A DNA stretch of 64,000 nt, from assembly GCF_001857945.1 (NCBI RefSeq), contig NZ_CP017770.1, positions 1-64,000 on the forward strand. Reading direction: 5' to 3'. The notes below the pieces were generated by a model that saw nothing but the letters and a program-made list of their open reading frames with translations, did not search any database and had not been told where the DNA came from. This DNA is from Paenibacillus crassostreae. GTDB taxonomy: Bacteria; Bacillota; Bacilli; Paenibacillales; Paenibacillaceae. The translations under genes were made by a program, and so were the position numbers. Positions 30,361 through 38,769 of the stretch are shown in pieces (position 1 is the stretch's first letter; each line of letters begins with the position of its first letter).

Positions 30361-30991
30361 TGTTTGCAGCGTTTATTTATTGCAGACGATTTTCGCAACA
30401 ATAAAAGCGCACGATCCCTCTGTTTCTGGATGTCGGTCGCGATCTGATGTAAACATCGGTGGGTTAAGACGAAGCCAACCCGAATGGTGGTGACATTTTA
30501 TCCCTTCATGAACCAACGGTGAAGTTTCCGGATGTGCGCTCAAATTTGAAAGTCTTATAGCTAAACTGCCCGTTAGTTTAATGCCCTCGACAGTCTAGTA
30601 CTTTATTTTCTCAGTCTACAACTTTATTTCCCGGTCTTAACACTCTATTTTTCAGTCTAAAACATATTTTTTTTCTGACATAAAAGCGAGAGGTGCCTGA
30701 AAGTAAAGAATCAAGAACGGTATTTATTAAAGTATGGGGACCTAGCAGTAGAGCTTAAAACCAAATTAGATTTGAATGCAGATTAAGAATGGTAAGGATT
30801 GTCGGTGTCTAGGAAACTGCGAGATGGGCAATGAAGCAGGAACATGAACGGGTTTCAGAGAAGTAATCAAGAAGAGATGGTAAGTGTTATTGAGGTGTTC
30901 TTTGATTCAGTCGAGAATGAATACATAAGATAAGTTTTAAGAGCAAGTTCGAGCACGGAAGGAAATTTGGAGTGTAACAGAATACGAGGAA
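30361..30991. other. non-coding stretch with IS-like end copy
   Basis: No gene seen. 30556-30660 contains tandem words of the form (C)AGTCTAnnACTTTATTT repeated three to four times, the inverted counterpart of 29336-29440. Together they flank the XRE/membrane gene pair. Confidence 0.4.
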
Positions 30992-31171
30992 TGTCCAACA
31001 TCGGATAACACGGCATTCCTACTGCGGGCATTCGCTCTTGATCGCTTAGAAGGATTTTCGAGAAGATTAATCAGGAGACACATTCAACCAGCTAAGTCTG
31101 ACGACCCGTTCCCTACGGTCACTTAAGCTGCTTGAACGTCAGGAATGCCAAACGTTATAGGAAAGTCATGC
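30992..31171 (+). repeat. attC-like site A9
   Basis: Edges TCGGATAAC (31001-31009) and GTTATAGGAA (31154-31163). Although its unit is about 1.9 kb, GTTATCC at the unit start still pairs with GGATAAC, and GTCCAAC pairs further out. Confidence 0.86.
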
Positions 31172-31218
31172 AAGGCAAATAAATAAAAGCAAGATTCATT
31201 TTAGGAGGAGTTATTCAT

Positions 31219-31602
31219 ATGAAAGTACAAGATCTAGGAACAGTTTTTATTCGAGTTAGTAATTTGGATAGAGCGCTACCGTTTTATTCTGATGTGCTTG
31301 GTTTACAATTGCGTAATATTGAACAATGGGATGATGGTAGAGGAGCTAATTATATTTTTCCAAACCAATCAACACTACTAACTTTAATTGAAGTTGGAGA
31401 ATCATGTGAACCTTTAAAACATCCAATCTTTAATTTGTATTGTAACAGCATTTTAGAAGCATATGAAGAACTTAATAATAAAGGAATTGTCTTAGGACCA
31501 ATTAATAAGTGGGCTTCAGATTGGAATGACCATATTGATTTTGATATTTATGATCCAGATGGAAATGCAATTAATTTAATAGAATGGACTCATAGAAAGT
31601 AA
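31219..31602 (+). CDS. VOC-family (glyoxalase/bleomycin-resistance fold) protein
   Basis: 127 residues, intact, ATG with AGGAGGAG upstream. Vicinal-oxygen-chelate fold: VFIRVSNLDRALPFYSDVLGLQL is the first beta-alpha-beta unit, and DFDIYDPDGNAINLIEW the last with the expected C-terminal Glu. The first-strand metal His is replaced (FIRV), so it may bind a ligand rather than act as a classical lyase. Cassette gene between A9 and A10. Confidence 0.85.
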   Translation: MKVQDLGTVFIRVSNLDRALPFYSDVLGLQLRNIEQWDDGRGANYIFPNQSTLLTLIEVGESCEPLKHPIFNLYCNSILEAYEELNNKGIVLGPINKWASDWNDHIDFDIYDPDGNAINLIEWTHRK

Positions 31603-31623
31603 CTAAAAGTTAACTCGAAGAAG

Positions 31624-31827
31624 GCATGACCTTCCTATAACAATGTGTTCACGCATCTGAGGACAAGCCGCCTCGGTCCGGGAGTTAAGTCGGGGATGAG
31701 ATTGCCGGGACACATCCATTCACCCAACCGCATCGCGGCCGGCTGAGATCGTGCTAGACGCACGACTCTGGCAGCTTAGGGTGAATGGACGTCGTGAATA
31801 CATAAACGTTATATGAAAGGGATGCAG
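31624..31827 (+). repeat. attC-like site A10
   Basis: Edges TTCCTATAAC (31632-31641) and GTTATATGA (31808-31816). Left side GCATGACCTTCCTATAAC matches the reverse complement of its unit start with one mismatch in 18. Arm CCATTCACCC / GGGTGAATGG. Confidence 0.9.
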
Positions 31828-31969
31828 ACTAAAAACCGTGTATAAAGATCATAAAATACATAAATAAAAATCATATAAGAACACTTGTACGCAAATAGAA
31901 ATAAAGGTAAACTATAGATACAATTGAATCTTGGGTGGGCATGGTTTCCCTTCGAAGGGAGGTGAAGCC

Positions 31970-32065
31970 ATGGAAGTAAAAGATGCAATAACGATTATGT
32001 TCCTATTTGGGATGTTTATCCTTGCTCTTTTAACATACATTAATAATAACAACAAGAGAAAGTAA
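31970..32065 (+). CDS. holin-like small toxin (type I toxin-antitoxin candidate)
   Basis: 31 residues: MEVKDAITIMFLFGMFILAL then LTYINNNNKRK. One hydrophobic helix with a charged tail, matching the putative holin-like toxin family (TxpA/BsrG-like) by its MEVKDA..IMF start. GGGAGGTG lies upstream of the ATG at 31970. The stop overlaps the stem of a strong terminator. Such toxins insert in the membrane and are normally silenced by an antisense RNA; here an antisense gene on the minus strand between 32104 and 32250 is possible but not shown. Toxin cassettes stabilise integron arrays in other bacteria. Confidence 0.75.
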   Translation: MEVKDAITIMFLFGMFILALLTYINNNNKRK

Positions 32066-32103
32066 AAACCCACCCATAGATTAAGAGCCTAAGGTGGGTT
32101 TTA
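32065..32103 (+). terminator. terminator of the holin-like toxin mRNA
   Basis: Stem AAAACCCACC / GGTGGGTTTT with an 18-base loop starting at the toxin stop codon; T-rich end. Confidence 0.8.
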
Positions 32104-32151
32104 GTTCCTGAACGACTTAGAAGGGAATAAACCATCCAAGCCAATTGTACT

Positions 32152-32185
32152 GACCAAGTGTATCAGCACTTGGTCTTTATTAATT
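32152..32185 (+). terminator. second hairpin terminator
   Basis: Perfect 9-bp stem GACCAAGTG / CACTTGGTC with loop TATCAG, followed by TTTATTAATT. It may serve the toxin transcript or an overlapping antisense RNA. Confidence 0.7.
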
Positions 32186-32278
32186 ATATAATAACACACT
32201 TAAAAACATGTATCCAAACAGAAAATGAAAAAAAGTTAAATAATATTAAAGAGAGCTATTTAAGTATACTCAAAGAAG

Positions 32279-32458
32279 GCATCCCCATCATATAACATTA
32301 CATTTTTGTCGTCGCTGGCGCTCCTTGGTCGCCAAGAGGGATATCGGAGAAATAGATTCAGGCGACACATTCGACCGGCTAAGTCTGACGATCCGGTGCT
32401 ATGCACCTCCTTAAGTCGCTCGAACGTCAGGAATACCAAACGTTATCGGAAATCTGCG
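32279..32458 (+). repeat. attC-like site A11
   Basis: Edges TCATATAAC (32288-32296) and GTTATCGGA (32442-32450). Left edge exactly complements GTTATATGA at its unit start, with GCATCCC further out. Pairing GGTCGCC/GGCGACA present. Confidence 0.88.
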
Positions 32459-32474
32459 AAAAAAGGAGTTTACA

Positions 32475-33041
32475 ATGAAGAAAATAGCTTTAATTACTAT
32501 ACTAATACTTCTAATTACCTTAGCATTAGTTATTGTAATCAATCTATATCCTAAGGAAATTAATTTAAACGCACAAGGTGTGAAATATAGATTAGGTATT
32601 GAGCATAAAAAGACAGAGAAGCTTGTAAATGTAAACATTGAAGGAAAGCTATATAAAAGTATCTCAGGTAAAAGAAGGTTTACTGGCACTATAGACATTG
32701 AGGGAGAAGAAATTCCAGTTCCTGTAGATCAGAGAAAACTAAATATAATATTTACAAATGATGGTTGGGGTGTGATGAGCTATCATATTTTTGAATTCAA
32801 AGAGAATGGTGGAGTAGCGGGTACTGATATTTATCAATATGGTTCAATATTTATAAATAACGATTTCAATAAGGTGAGTATATTAGTCTCAGACCAAAAT
32901 CAATTAAATGGAAATGGTGGTACGGCTTGGGGGGCAGAAAATGGTCAAATGATAACAGTGCCAGCTAGTAGTAGATTAGAAGCAATTAGTGTCTCAAATG
33001 AATTAATGGAACAATTTTTAAAAGGATATAAATTAGAATGA
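32475..33041 (+). CDS. cassette protein with N-terminal membrane anchor, unknown
   Basis: 188 residues; AAAGGAG precedes the ATG at 32475. An N-terminal hydrophobic stretch (residues about 4-24, ITILILLITLALVIVINLY) acts as signal anchor, followed by a beta-rich extracytoplasmic domain with FTGTIDIEGEEIPVPVD and a glycine/asparagine loop. No family recognised; probably surface-exposed. Intact, between A11 and A12. Confidence 0.65.
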   Translation: MKKIALITILILLITLALVIVINLYPKEINLNAQGVKYRLGIEHKKTEKLVNVNIEGKLYKSISGKRRFTGTIDIEGEEIPVPVDQRKLNIIFTNDGWGVMSYHIFEFKENGGVAGTDIYQYGSIFINNDFNKVSILVSDQNQLNGNGGTAWGAENGQMITVPASSRLEAISVSNELMEQFLKGYKLE

Positions 33042-33070
33042 TTAAACAATTGTAAGAGAAATCAGGAGGT

Positions 33071-33248
33071 CGCAGACATCCGATAACACCACATTCCTAC
33101 TGCGGGCATTCGCCCTTGATCGCCAGAAGTATTTCAAGGAGTATACTCAAGCGATACATTCAACCAGCTAAGTCTGATGACCCGTTTCCTTCGGTCACTT
33201 AAGCAGCTTGGACGTCGGTAATGCACGAACGTTACCTGAAATATCTGG
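33071..33248 (+). repeat. attC-like site A12
   Basis: Edges TCCGATAAC (33079-33087) and GTTACCTGA (33231-33239). CGCAGACATCCGATAAC pairs with the unit start GTTATCGGAAATCTGCG apart from a 3-base internal bulge. Confidence 0.9.
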
Positions 33249-33545
33249 GATAGTGACATATGAAGGGCATTAAAGAATCGATGATAGTGAAGAACAGGAA
33301 GCAATAATGAACAAAAGGTAAAGGATAAGAATAGAAGCGAAAGATCTAAAGAAAAAGCAGTTTTGAAATCAGCATAGAGGCATTTCGAAAAAGAGATAGA
33401 AACACATAAAGAAGAATAAATCAAAGCCAAGTGATATCAATGATATGAAAGACAAGAAAAAACTGATTTTTGGAGACTGTTAGTTAATTCCATCATGATG
33501 GTGATAGGCAAGATGGGGAAATAGAGAAAGAAAAGAGGATTTTAA
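33249..33545. other. purine-rich non-coding leader in the A12-A13 unit
   Basis: About 300 bases rich in A and G with many stops on the plus strand. A 98-codon minus-strand frame (33134-33430) overlaps A12 and has no support. Nothing recognised; may contain a promoter for the next gene. Confidence 0.4.
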
Positions 33546-33998
33546 ATGTACTTAAACGGTTACAAATATATATTCATAAAAATTATAGCTGCTATTGTTT
33601 CAACTATTGCATTTACATTGTATGGCTCTTGGAAAACCTACACACCACTATCCGAAAGACTTTATAACGTAGGGTATAATTCTTTTAGTGGTTTATTTGC
33701 ATTTAATTTTGTTCCATTCTTTTTTATTTTTATAATATTAGGTGTAATCTTATCTCCTATGATTGATAGTATAATCTTAAGTAAATTCAATATAAAAGGG
33801 ATTAAAGGAATCCTAATAATTGTATTGTCTTACTTATTTCTGGGTGTTATCAGTGGCATTATAATTTCCGCTTTCTTTTTTAGACTTGATGGTATCATTA
33901 ACTACATTTCTATTTCAATTATAGGTGCTATGATTTTTCTTTTCTTTCAAACATTATTTCAATTTTTGCTTTTTAAACTAGGATCTAAACAAAAGTAA
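33546..33998 (+). CDS. four-helix membrane protein, cassette-borne, unknown
   Basis: 150 residues, AGAGGA before the ATG. Four predicted membrane segments at about 10-28, 48-70, 85-108 and 118-142, rich in I, F and L. A hydrophilic first loop GSWKTYTPLSERLYNVGYN lies between helices 1 and 2. No family recognised. Intact. Confidence 0.7.
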   Translation: MYLNGYKYIFIKIIAAIVSTIAFTLYGSWKTYTPLSERLYNVGYNSFSGLFAFNFVPFFFIFIILGVILSPMIDSIILSKFNIKGIKGILIIVLSYLFLGVISGIIISAFFFRLDGIINYISISIIGAMIFLFFQTLFQFLLFKLGSKQK

Positions 33999-34034
33999 AA
34001 CTGTTGTTGTGACATGAAAGGTAACTCGGAGGAG

Positions 34035-34218
34035 TCAGATACTTCAGGTAACAAAACATTCCTACGTCGTCGCTATCGCTCCTCGGTCGCCATGGGGGAT
34101 TATCTGAGAAGTGGAATCAGGTGACACATCCAACCTGCTAAGTGGTGGAGCCACCCGGACCTACGGTCCTTAAGCTGCTTGAACGTCGTGAATGCGGAAA
34201 CGTTATCTGAAATGCGGT
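34035..34218 (+). repeat. attC-like site A13
   Basis: Edges TCAGGTAAC (34044-34052) and GTTATCTGA (34202-34210). Left edge perfectly complements GTTACCTGA at its unit start, with CAGAT further out. Confidence 0.88.
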
Positions 34219-34242
34219 TAATTTATTGAAAGGATTAAAAAA

Positions 34243-34692
34243 ATGAAGAGAACATTTTTAATTACAACGTTAATTACTGTTTTGCTTGTTTCAGTTTTAG
34301 TTACTCTTCTTAGTTTGGATAAAGATCAAAAGTTACTATCAGCTAGTGAACTAAAGGAGAGTTTTAAGAAGGTTGAAGATAATGGTGAGTTTTCTTTTGA
34401 TTCGATAACAAATTTCGAATGGGATACTCTTTATCTTCTTACACCGTACAGTTCAATTGATCAAATTAAAGATATTAGGGGAATCAAAAACATTGATACT
34501 AACATATCTGAAAGTGATTCAATTAATTTGTTGGTCTTCTCGAAAGAAAATAAAGTAGTTACTTATCTTGACTTTCCAAGAATTTATGGAGATTTTGCTT
34601 ACGTAACACAAAAACAGTATGAAAGACATAAAGCAGTGTTTATATTAGATAGAAATGAAATTACTATTAACTTAAAGAATAAATATAAATAA
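34243..34692 (+). CDS. membrane-anchored cassette protein, unknown
   Basis: 149 residues; AAAGGA upstream of ATG at 34243. N-terminal anchor residues about 5-25 (ITTLITVLLVSVLVTLLSL) then a soluble domain with DSITNFEWDTLYLLTPYSS, a pattern seen in uncharacterised Bacillota proteins with a NFEWD..Y core. The architecture resembles the product at 32475. Intact, between A13 and A14. Confidence 0.65.
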   Translation: MKRTFLITTLITVLLVSVLVTLLSLDKDQKLLSASELKESFKKVEDNGEFSFDSITNFEWDTLYLLTPYSSIDQIKDIRGIKNIDTNISESDSINLLVFSKENKVVTYLDFPRIYGDFAYVTQKQYERHKAVFILDRNEITINLKNKYK

Positions 34693-34714
34693 ATTGTTTA
34701 AGAATTTCGGAGAG

Positions 34715-34906
34715 GAACCGCACATCATATAACATCGCATTTAACGCTGCGAGCCGGTATAAGCCCATCCCTTGGTCCGGAAGAGGCAATTCGGGGAAGT
34801 GGATTCACCGGACACATTCAACCGGCTAAGTGGTGGAGCCACCCGGACCTACGGTCCTTAAGCTGCTTGAACGTCGTGAATGCGGAAACGTTATATGAAA
34901 GATCGG
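34715..34906 (+). repeat. attC-like site A14
   Basis: Edges TCATATAAC (34725-34733) and GTTATATGA (34890-34898). Left edge pairs 8 of 9 with GTTATCTGA, and AACCGCA further out pairs with TGCGGTT. GGTCCGG/CCGGACA arm. Confidence 0.87.
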
Positions 34907-34940
34907 CAATAAAAACCGAGATAGATCTGGAGGCGCATGA

Positions 34941-35411
34941 TTGATAGAATACCGAAGAATTGAAGAGATAGATACTGAAACGATTCGAAGTTTAATGGAA
35001 CATTACTCATTACAGTTCCCAAGATTTATTATCAATTATTACCCTGAACGATGGAGCAAGTACTTGAAGGAACAGAACGATTCAGAATACTGGGTAGCCA
35101 CAATTGACGATGAAGTTGTTGGGCATGCAGGATATTTATACAATGTTGAGTTAAAATTATACGAAATTGTGGGTGTTGTCGTATCTAGCCAACACCAAAG
35201 GAAAGGGATTGGAAAACAACTTCTACATATTTTGTGTGATAGAGTTAGAGATCGTGGTATGAACAAGGTAGCTTTGTAAACATTAGGACATCCAGGTAAT
35301 GAGGAGGCTATAAGGTTTTATAGGTCGATTGGATACACGGAGATTAAATACGAAAAAGACTTTTTTAGACCAGACTACTCACGAGTAGCATTTATGAAAG
35401 AGCTTTTATGA
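34941..35411 (+). pseudogene. GNAT N-acetyltransferase, in-frame stop
   Basis: TTG start at 34941 with TGGAGG upstream. GNAT core: VATIDDEVVGHAGYLYN, then EIVGVVVSSQHQRKGIGKQLLHIL with the acetyl-CoA loop QRKGIG. A TAA at 35277-35279 interrupts VAL.TLGHPGNEEAIRFYRSIGY, after which the same frame continues to a TGA at 35411; the family usually has Tyr at this place, so one base change would explain it. Full length of 156 codons is normal. Confidence 0.78.
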
Positions 35412-35426
35412 GTATATTCAAAGTGG

Positions 35427-35588
35427 GCCGACATCATATAACAATGCATTTTATATAACAATGCATTTTAGCTGCGTCGCATACGCTCCTAGGTCGCCTG
35501 GATGGAGGAAATCAGGCGACACATCCAACTGGCTAAGTGTCGGAGCCACTTGAACGTCAGGAATGCCAAACGTTATACGCAATAACCT
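35427..35588 (+). repeat. attC-like site A15, with tandem duplication at its left edge
   Basis: Edges TCATATAAC (35434-35442) and GTTATACGC (35572-35580). The 17-base word TATAACAATGCATTTTA is present twice in a row after the left edge, duplicating the putative core. Left edge complements GTTATATGA with GCCGA further out. Arms are shorter than usual. Confidence 0.85.
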
Positions 35589-35625
35589 AGTTAATTATGA
35601 TGATTCAATGAAAGGATATCTTTAT

Positions 35626-36147
35626 ATGAATATAAGTTTAAAGTTCGGTGATACAAATTTTATTGGATTAGTGAACGCTCAGGATTATAAATCTTTTGTT
35701 AATGAAGACTGGGAGTTGATTGAACTATTAAATCATTTTAGTAATGAAATGATAAACGAAAGTAATTTAGTATACCAGATGACAAATAAGGGAATCGAAC
35801 ATTCATGGAATATAGATGTAGGAATAGGTTTAGAAATAACTGATGAAAATTACTTTAGGAAGGCAGAAGGATATATTAGTGTTACAACCAACAAACTTTA
35901 CATTGTAGATTATGATTGTTTAACTATGGCTGCTCAATTTGAAGATGAAGAAGTCCCAGATGATAATTGCGAGAAAAACCAAATAAAAATAAATAACGGG
36001 AAGTATAAAGTGGTTTTATACCAGTACTATAATGTTGATGAAGACAAATTTATTGGTAGAAATAATATTGATATTAGGATTATTTTTATAGAGGTTTCTG
36101 AAATTAAAGATCAGGCTAATAAGGTTTTTTGGTGCACGTACTATTAG
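35626..36147 (+). CDS. cassette protein of unknown function
   Basis: 173 residues from ATG at 35626 (AAAGGA 9 bases upstream); longer starts would lie inside A15. Acidic, cytoplasmic, beta-rich: MNISLKFGDTNFIGLVNAQD, IEHSWNIDVGIGLE, IRIIFIEVSEI. Looks like a small immunity-type or unknown domain protein, but I cannot assign a family. Intact, between A15 and A16. Confidence 0.6.
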   Translation: MNISLKFGDTNFIGLVNAQDYKSFVNEDWELIELLNHFSNEMINESNLVYQMTNKGIEHSWNIDVGIGLEITDENYFRKAEGYISVTTNKLYIVDYDCLTMAAQFEDEEVPDDNCEKNQIKINNGKYKVVLYQYYNVDEDKFIGRNNIDIRIIFIEVSEIKDQANKVFWCTYY

Positions 36148-36169
36148 ATTTCTCTAGCATTTCGAAGAA

Positions 36170-36268
36170 GAGGGTACTGCGTACAAACCAGCTAAGTCTG
36201 ACAATCCGTTCCTATGGTCACTTAAGCTGCTTGAACGTCAGGAATGCCAAATATTATCGGAAATCCCT
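36170..36268 (+). repeat. attC-like site A16, internally deleted
   Basis: Only about 100 bases: left edge GGTACTGCGTAC pairs with its unit start GTTATACGC, but the core TAAC and the first arms are missing. The second arm (CCAGCTAAG / CTTAAGCTG) remains. Right edge reads ATTATCGGA, so the conserved G is A. Probably inactive. Confidence 0.75.
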
Positions 36269-36538
36269 AATTGGTTGAAAACAGAAAAAGTGCAATTATT
36301 AATGCAAAGGGAATGAAAAATCACGACTACACATTTCACGTATGATACAGGAGGTCGCGATACGTAAGATTAACTGGGCCGAGTCCCACAGTCTATAAAT
36401 AGAAAATCAATATAAAAGTTACCTAAGAAAACGAATGATTTGCTAGTAAATTCGAAAGGTTGAAAGCAACAGATACCATCAAAAGCCGGACCTAGCAAAG
36501 CCTTATTAATTCATAATAATTAAGGAGATAATTTATTT

Positions 36539-36706
36539 ATGGATAATATTAATAGTGGGTTCACCGTTGGCTGGGGAACACTTGCATTAATTAATGCAGG
36601 ATTAGCACAAGGAAAGAATAGAAGTGGGCTTAATTGGTTTTTAATTTCATTATTAATTGGACCATTAGCAACGCTATTCATCGTGGTATGGGATAGGAAG
36701 GATTAA
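36539..36706 (+). CDS. 55-residue membrane protein
   Basis: Begins MDNINSGFTVGWGTLALINAG and ends GPLATLFIVVWDRKD; too short to be noticed by length alone. TAAGGAG lies upstream of ATG at 36539. One or two hydrophobic segments. Resembles small superinfection-immunity-like or phage-type membrane proteins by the NRSGLNWFLISLLIGPLAT pattern, an impression rather than a proven match. Cassette between A16 and A17, with about 270 non-coding bases upstream. Confidence 0.6.
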   Translation: MDNINSGFTVGWGTLALINAGLAQGKNRSGLNWFLISLLIGPLATLFIVVWDRKD

Positions 36707-36727
36707 TATTTGCAAGATTATCGAGAG

Positions 36728-36902
36728 GTCAGGGACATCCGATAACATCATATTCACGCTTCGGGCCTAGCGACCCTCGGTCCGCGAGAAGCAATCGGCA
36801 GGAGAGTGGTTTCTGCGGATACATCCGCACCACGGCCGGCTGCTGGGTAGCCTTAAGTTGGTGGGATGTCGTGAATACACGAACGTTATCGGAAATCAGC
36901 GC
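36728..36902 (+). repeat. attC-like site A17
   Basis: Edges TCCGATAAC (36738-36746) and GTTATCGGA (36885-36893). Left edge and AGGGA pair with the A16 right side. ATATTCACG/CGTGAATAC stem and CTCGGTCCGCGAGAAG body as in A7. Confidence 0.88.
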
Positions 36903-37019
36903 AATACATTAAACTTTTTAAAACCATATGTATTCAACTAACGGGCACTATTGTTAGAAGGATATTCTAAACAAATGTAGATTATTGAACGATGACCAAA
37001 AAGAATGGAGTGGAACTAC

Positions 37020-37367
37020 ATGAATAAAATACTTTTGCATTTAGAGGGGCTTGCGGTCTTATTGTTTAGTCTTTATTTTTACTCTTATTTTCAGTTTAGT
37101 TGGGTTTTGTTTTTCGTTTTGTTATTGGCTCCAGATGTATCAATGATGGGATATCTAATTAATAATAAGGTGGGGGCTATACTCTATAATTTAATACACA
37201 CATACACCTTAGCAATATTAGTTATCATCTGCGGATTGTTATTATCAAGCCAACTTGTTTTAGCGTTAGGTTTAATATTGTCTTCTCATATTGGAATGGA
37301 TAGGATGGTAGGTTATGGATTGAAATATCCTACAAATTTTAAAGATACGCATTTAAAGCGTGTTTGA
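37020..37367 (+). CDS. DUF4260-family membrane protein
   Basis: 115 residues from ATG at 37020. Four hydrophobic segments; C-terminal HIGMDRMVGYGLKYPTNFKDTHL is the conserved DUF4260 signature, and LLAPDVSMMGYLIN the middle block. Function of the family is unknown. Intact, between A17 and A18. Confidence 0.82.
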   Translation: MNKILLHLEGLAVLLFSLYFYSYFQFSWVLFFVLLLAPDVSMMGYLINNKVGAILYNLIHTYTLAILVIICGLLLSSQLVLALGLILSSHIGMDRMVGYGLKYPTNFKDTHLKRV

Positions 37368-37433
37368 TAACCTCATTAAACGGGTAACGATAGTTTAAGA
37401 TTGCAAGAAATAAATTTGTAGGTAATTCGAAGA

Positions 37434-37540
37434 AGGCGCTGACATCATTTAACACCATGTTCCCACTGCAATCGCTAACGCTCCCCTGATCTGCCGGAGT
37501 GTTTTCAAGGAAGAGAATTCAGCAGACACATCCAACTCCC
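37434..37540 (+). repeat. attC-like site A18, right part missing
   Basis: GCGCTGACATCATTTAAC pairs with the unit start GTTATCGGAAATCAGCGC except at the central bases. The body runs through GATCTGCC and GCAGACA and CATCCAACTCCC, then stops at a gpmA fragment. End of the second array block. Confidence 0.8.
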
Positions 37541-38104
37541 TATACGTCTGTTCTCAAACGAGCTATAAGAACCTTATGGATTATTCTAGATGAGATGAAT
37601 TTAATGTGGATTCCTGTACATAAATCATGGATGCTGAATGAGAGGCACTATGGTGCATTACAAGGTTTAAATAAAGCCGAAACGGCTGCCAAATATGGCG
37701 AAGCGCAAGTTGATCTCTGGAGGAGGTCTGTTGACGTAAGACCACCTGCACTTGAACAGAGTGATAAGAGATACGATGGTTCTAATCCCAAATACAAAGA
37801 TATAGTCGATCTGATTCCCTTGACTGAAAATCTGGCGGAAACAGAGGGAAGAGTTCTGAATTACTGGCATAACGTCATAAAGACTTCAATTCTGGCTAAT
37901 CAGAATGTTATTATATCTGCACATGGCAATACCATTCGAGCACTTGTTCAATATCCGGATGATATCCCATCAGACGGCATTGCAGATCTGAACATTCCAA
38001 CGGGTATACCACTTGTTTATGAATTAGATGACAAATTAAAAGCGATAGAACACCATTATTTGGGAATTAGCGAAGTTACTTCAGGGCCGAGTGATAGAGC
38101 TTAA
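37541..38104 (+). pseudogene. gpmA: 2,3-bisphosphoglycerate-dependent phosphoglycerate mutase, 5'-truncated
   Basis: Glycolytic enzyme interconverting 3- and 2-phosphoglycerate. Reads [42 protein letters not shown] and [16 protein letters not shown], all GpmA hallmarks, with the second catalytic His. The first 60-70 residues including the RHGxSxWN phosphohistidine motif are absent; the fragment abuts A18 directly. A rearrangement (insertion of the array or a deletion) cut the gene here. Confidence 0.85.
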
Positions 38105-38132
38105 AACCCATCTTTACTAAAGGTGGCGTATC

Positions 38133-38762
38133 TCAAATGACTGTCAGATTAGAAAAGGAAGGAGTCATAGGCATACTATATCTCAATGATACAAGGTAAT
38201 TGATCCCGATTTTCTTTGCCCGTTTAATTGGTATTTGCCTGCGTTTGTATTCTTCAAAACCTAATTTAGAATAGAGTTTCATGGCTGGAATATTGGTATC
38301 GGCGACTTCTTCAATCAAATAAACCTCATATGGTGTATGCTCAAGAATATGACGAATCATTTGCGAAGCAACGCCTTGCCCCCTGAATTCGGCGGCCGTC
38401 CCTACAAATTCAATGGAGCCTACAGCAGGTGAAGGATGAACAAAGGGAGTTTCAAATTCTTTTTTCAAGAAAATACCGGCCATAGTGCCTCTATAAAAGC
38501 CTAAATGTTTGCGAAGTTCCTTTTTATCCAGTTTAACCGAAAGTGAAGTTCCATCCGTACAAGCAGCCATTCCGACCACTTGCCCCTTGTATAAAGCCAC
38601 ATAAAATTGGTCCAAAACGAAGATATGGGCGAACGCTGCAGCAATCCTTTTCGGATCCTTAGAGAAAAACCCAAGCCACTGTGTGAATCCCTCTGCGAAT
38701 ATTTCAGATATTCCTCGCCTCACATCAAATTCTGCTTGATCAGCTCTAAACACGTTAATCAT
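38133..38762 (-). CDS. GNAT N-acetyltransferase
   Basis: 209 residues. N-terminal part unusual; C-terminal GNAT core VGSIEFVGTAAEFRGQGVASQMIRHIL with the acetyl-CoA loop FRGQGVA, then YLIEEVADTNIPAMKLYSKLGFEEYKR. Lies 7 bases after a TetR gene on the same strand, forming an operon. No attC-like site on either side, so not a cassette gene. Substrate unknown. Confidence 0.85.
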   Translation of the reverse strand: MINVFRADQAEFDVRRGISEIFAEGFTQWLGFFSKDPKRIAAAFAHIFVLDQFYVALYKGQVVGMAACTDGTSLSVKLDKKELRKHLGFYRGTMAGIFLKKEFETPFVHPSPAVGSIEFVGTAAEFRGQGVASQMIRHILEHTPYEVYLIEEVADTNIPAMKLYSKLGFEEYKRRQIPIKRAKKIGINYLVSLRYSMPMTPSFSNLTVI

Positions 38763-38769
38763 GGCATGG

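Noticed and set aside
30556..30660. Repeats as an origin or iteron array
   Set aside because: Inverted copies at both sides of a gene pair and a third distant copy fit insertion-sequence ends better than a replication origin; no rep gene is present.
33134..33430. Minus-strand 98-codon frame
   Set aside because: Overlaps A12, has no ribosome binding site and reads low-complexity residues; it is a chance frame in purine-rich DNA.
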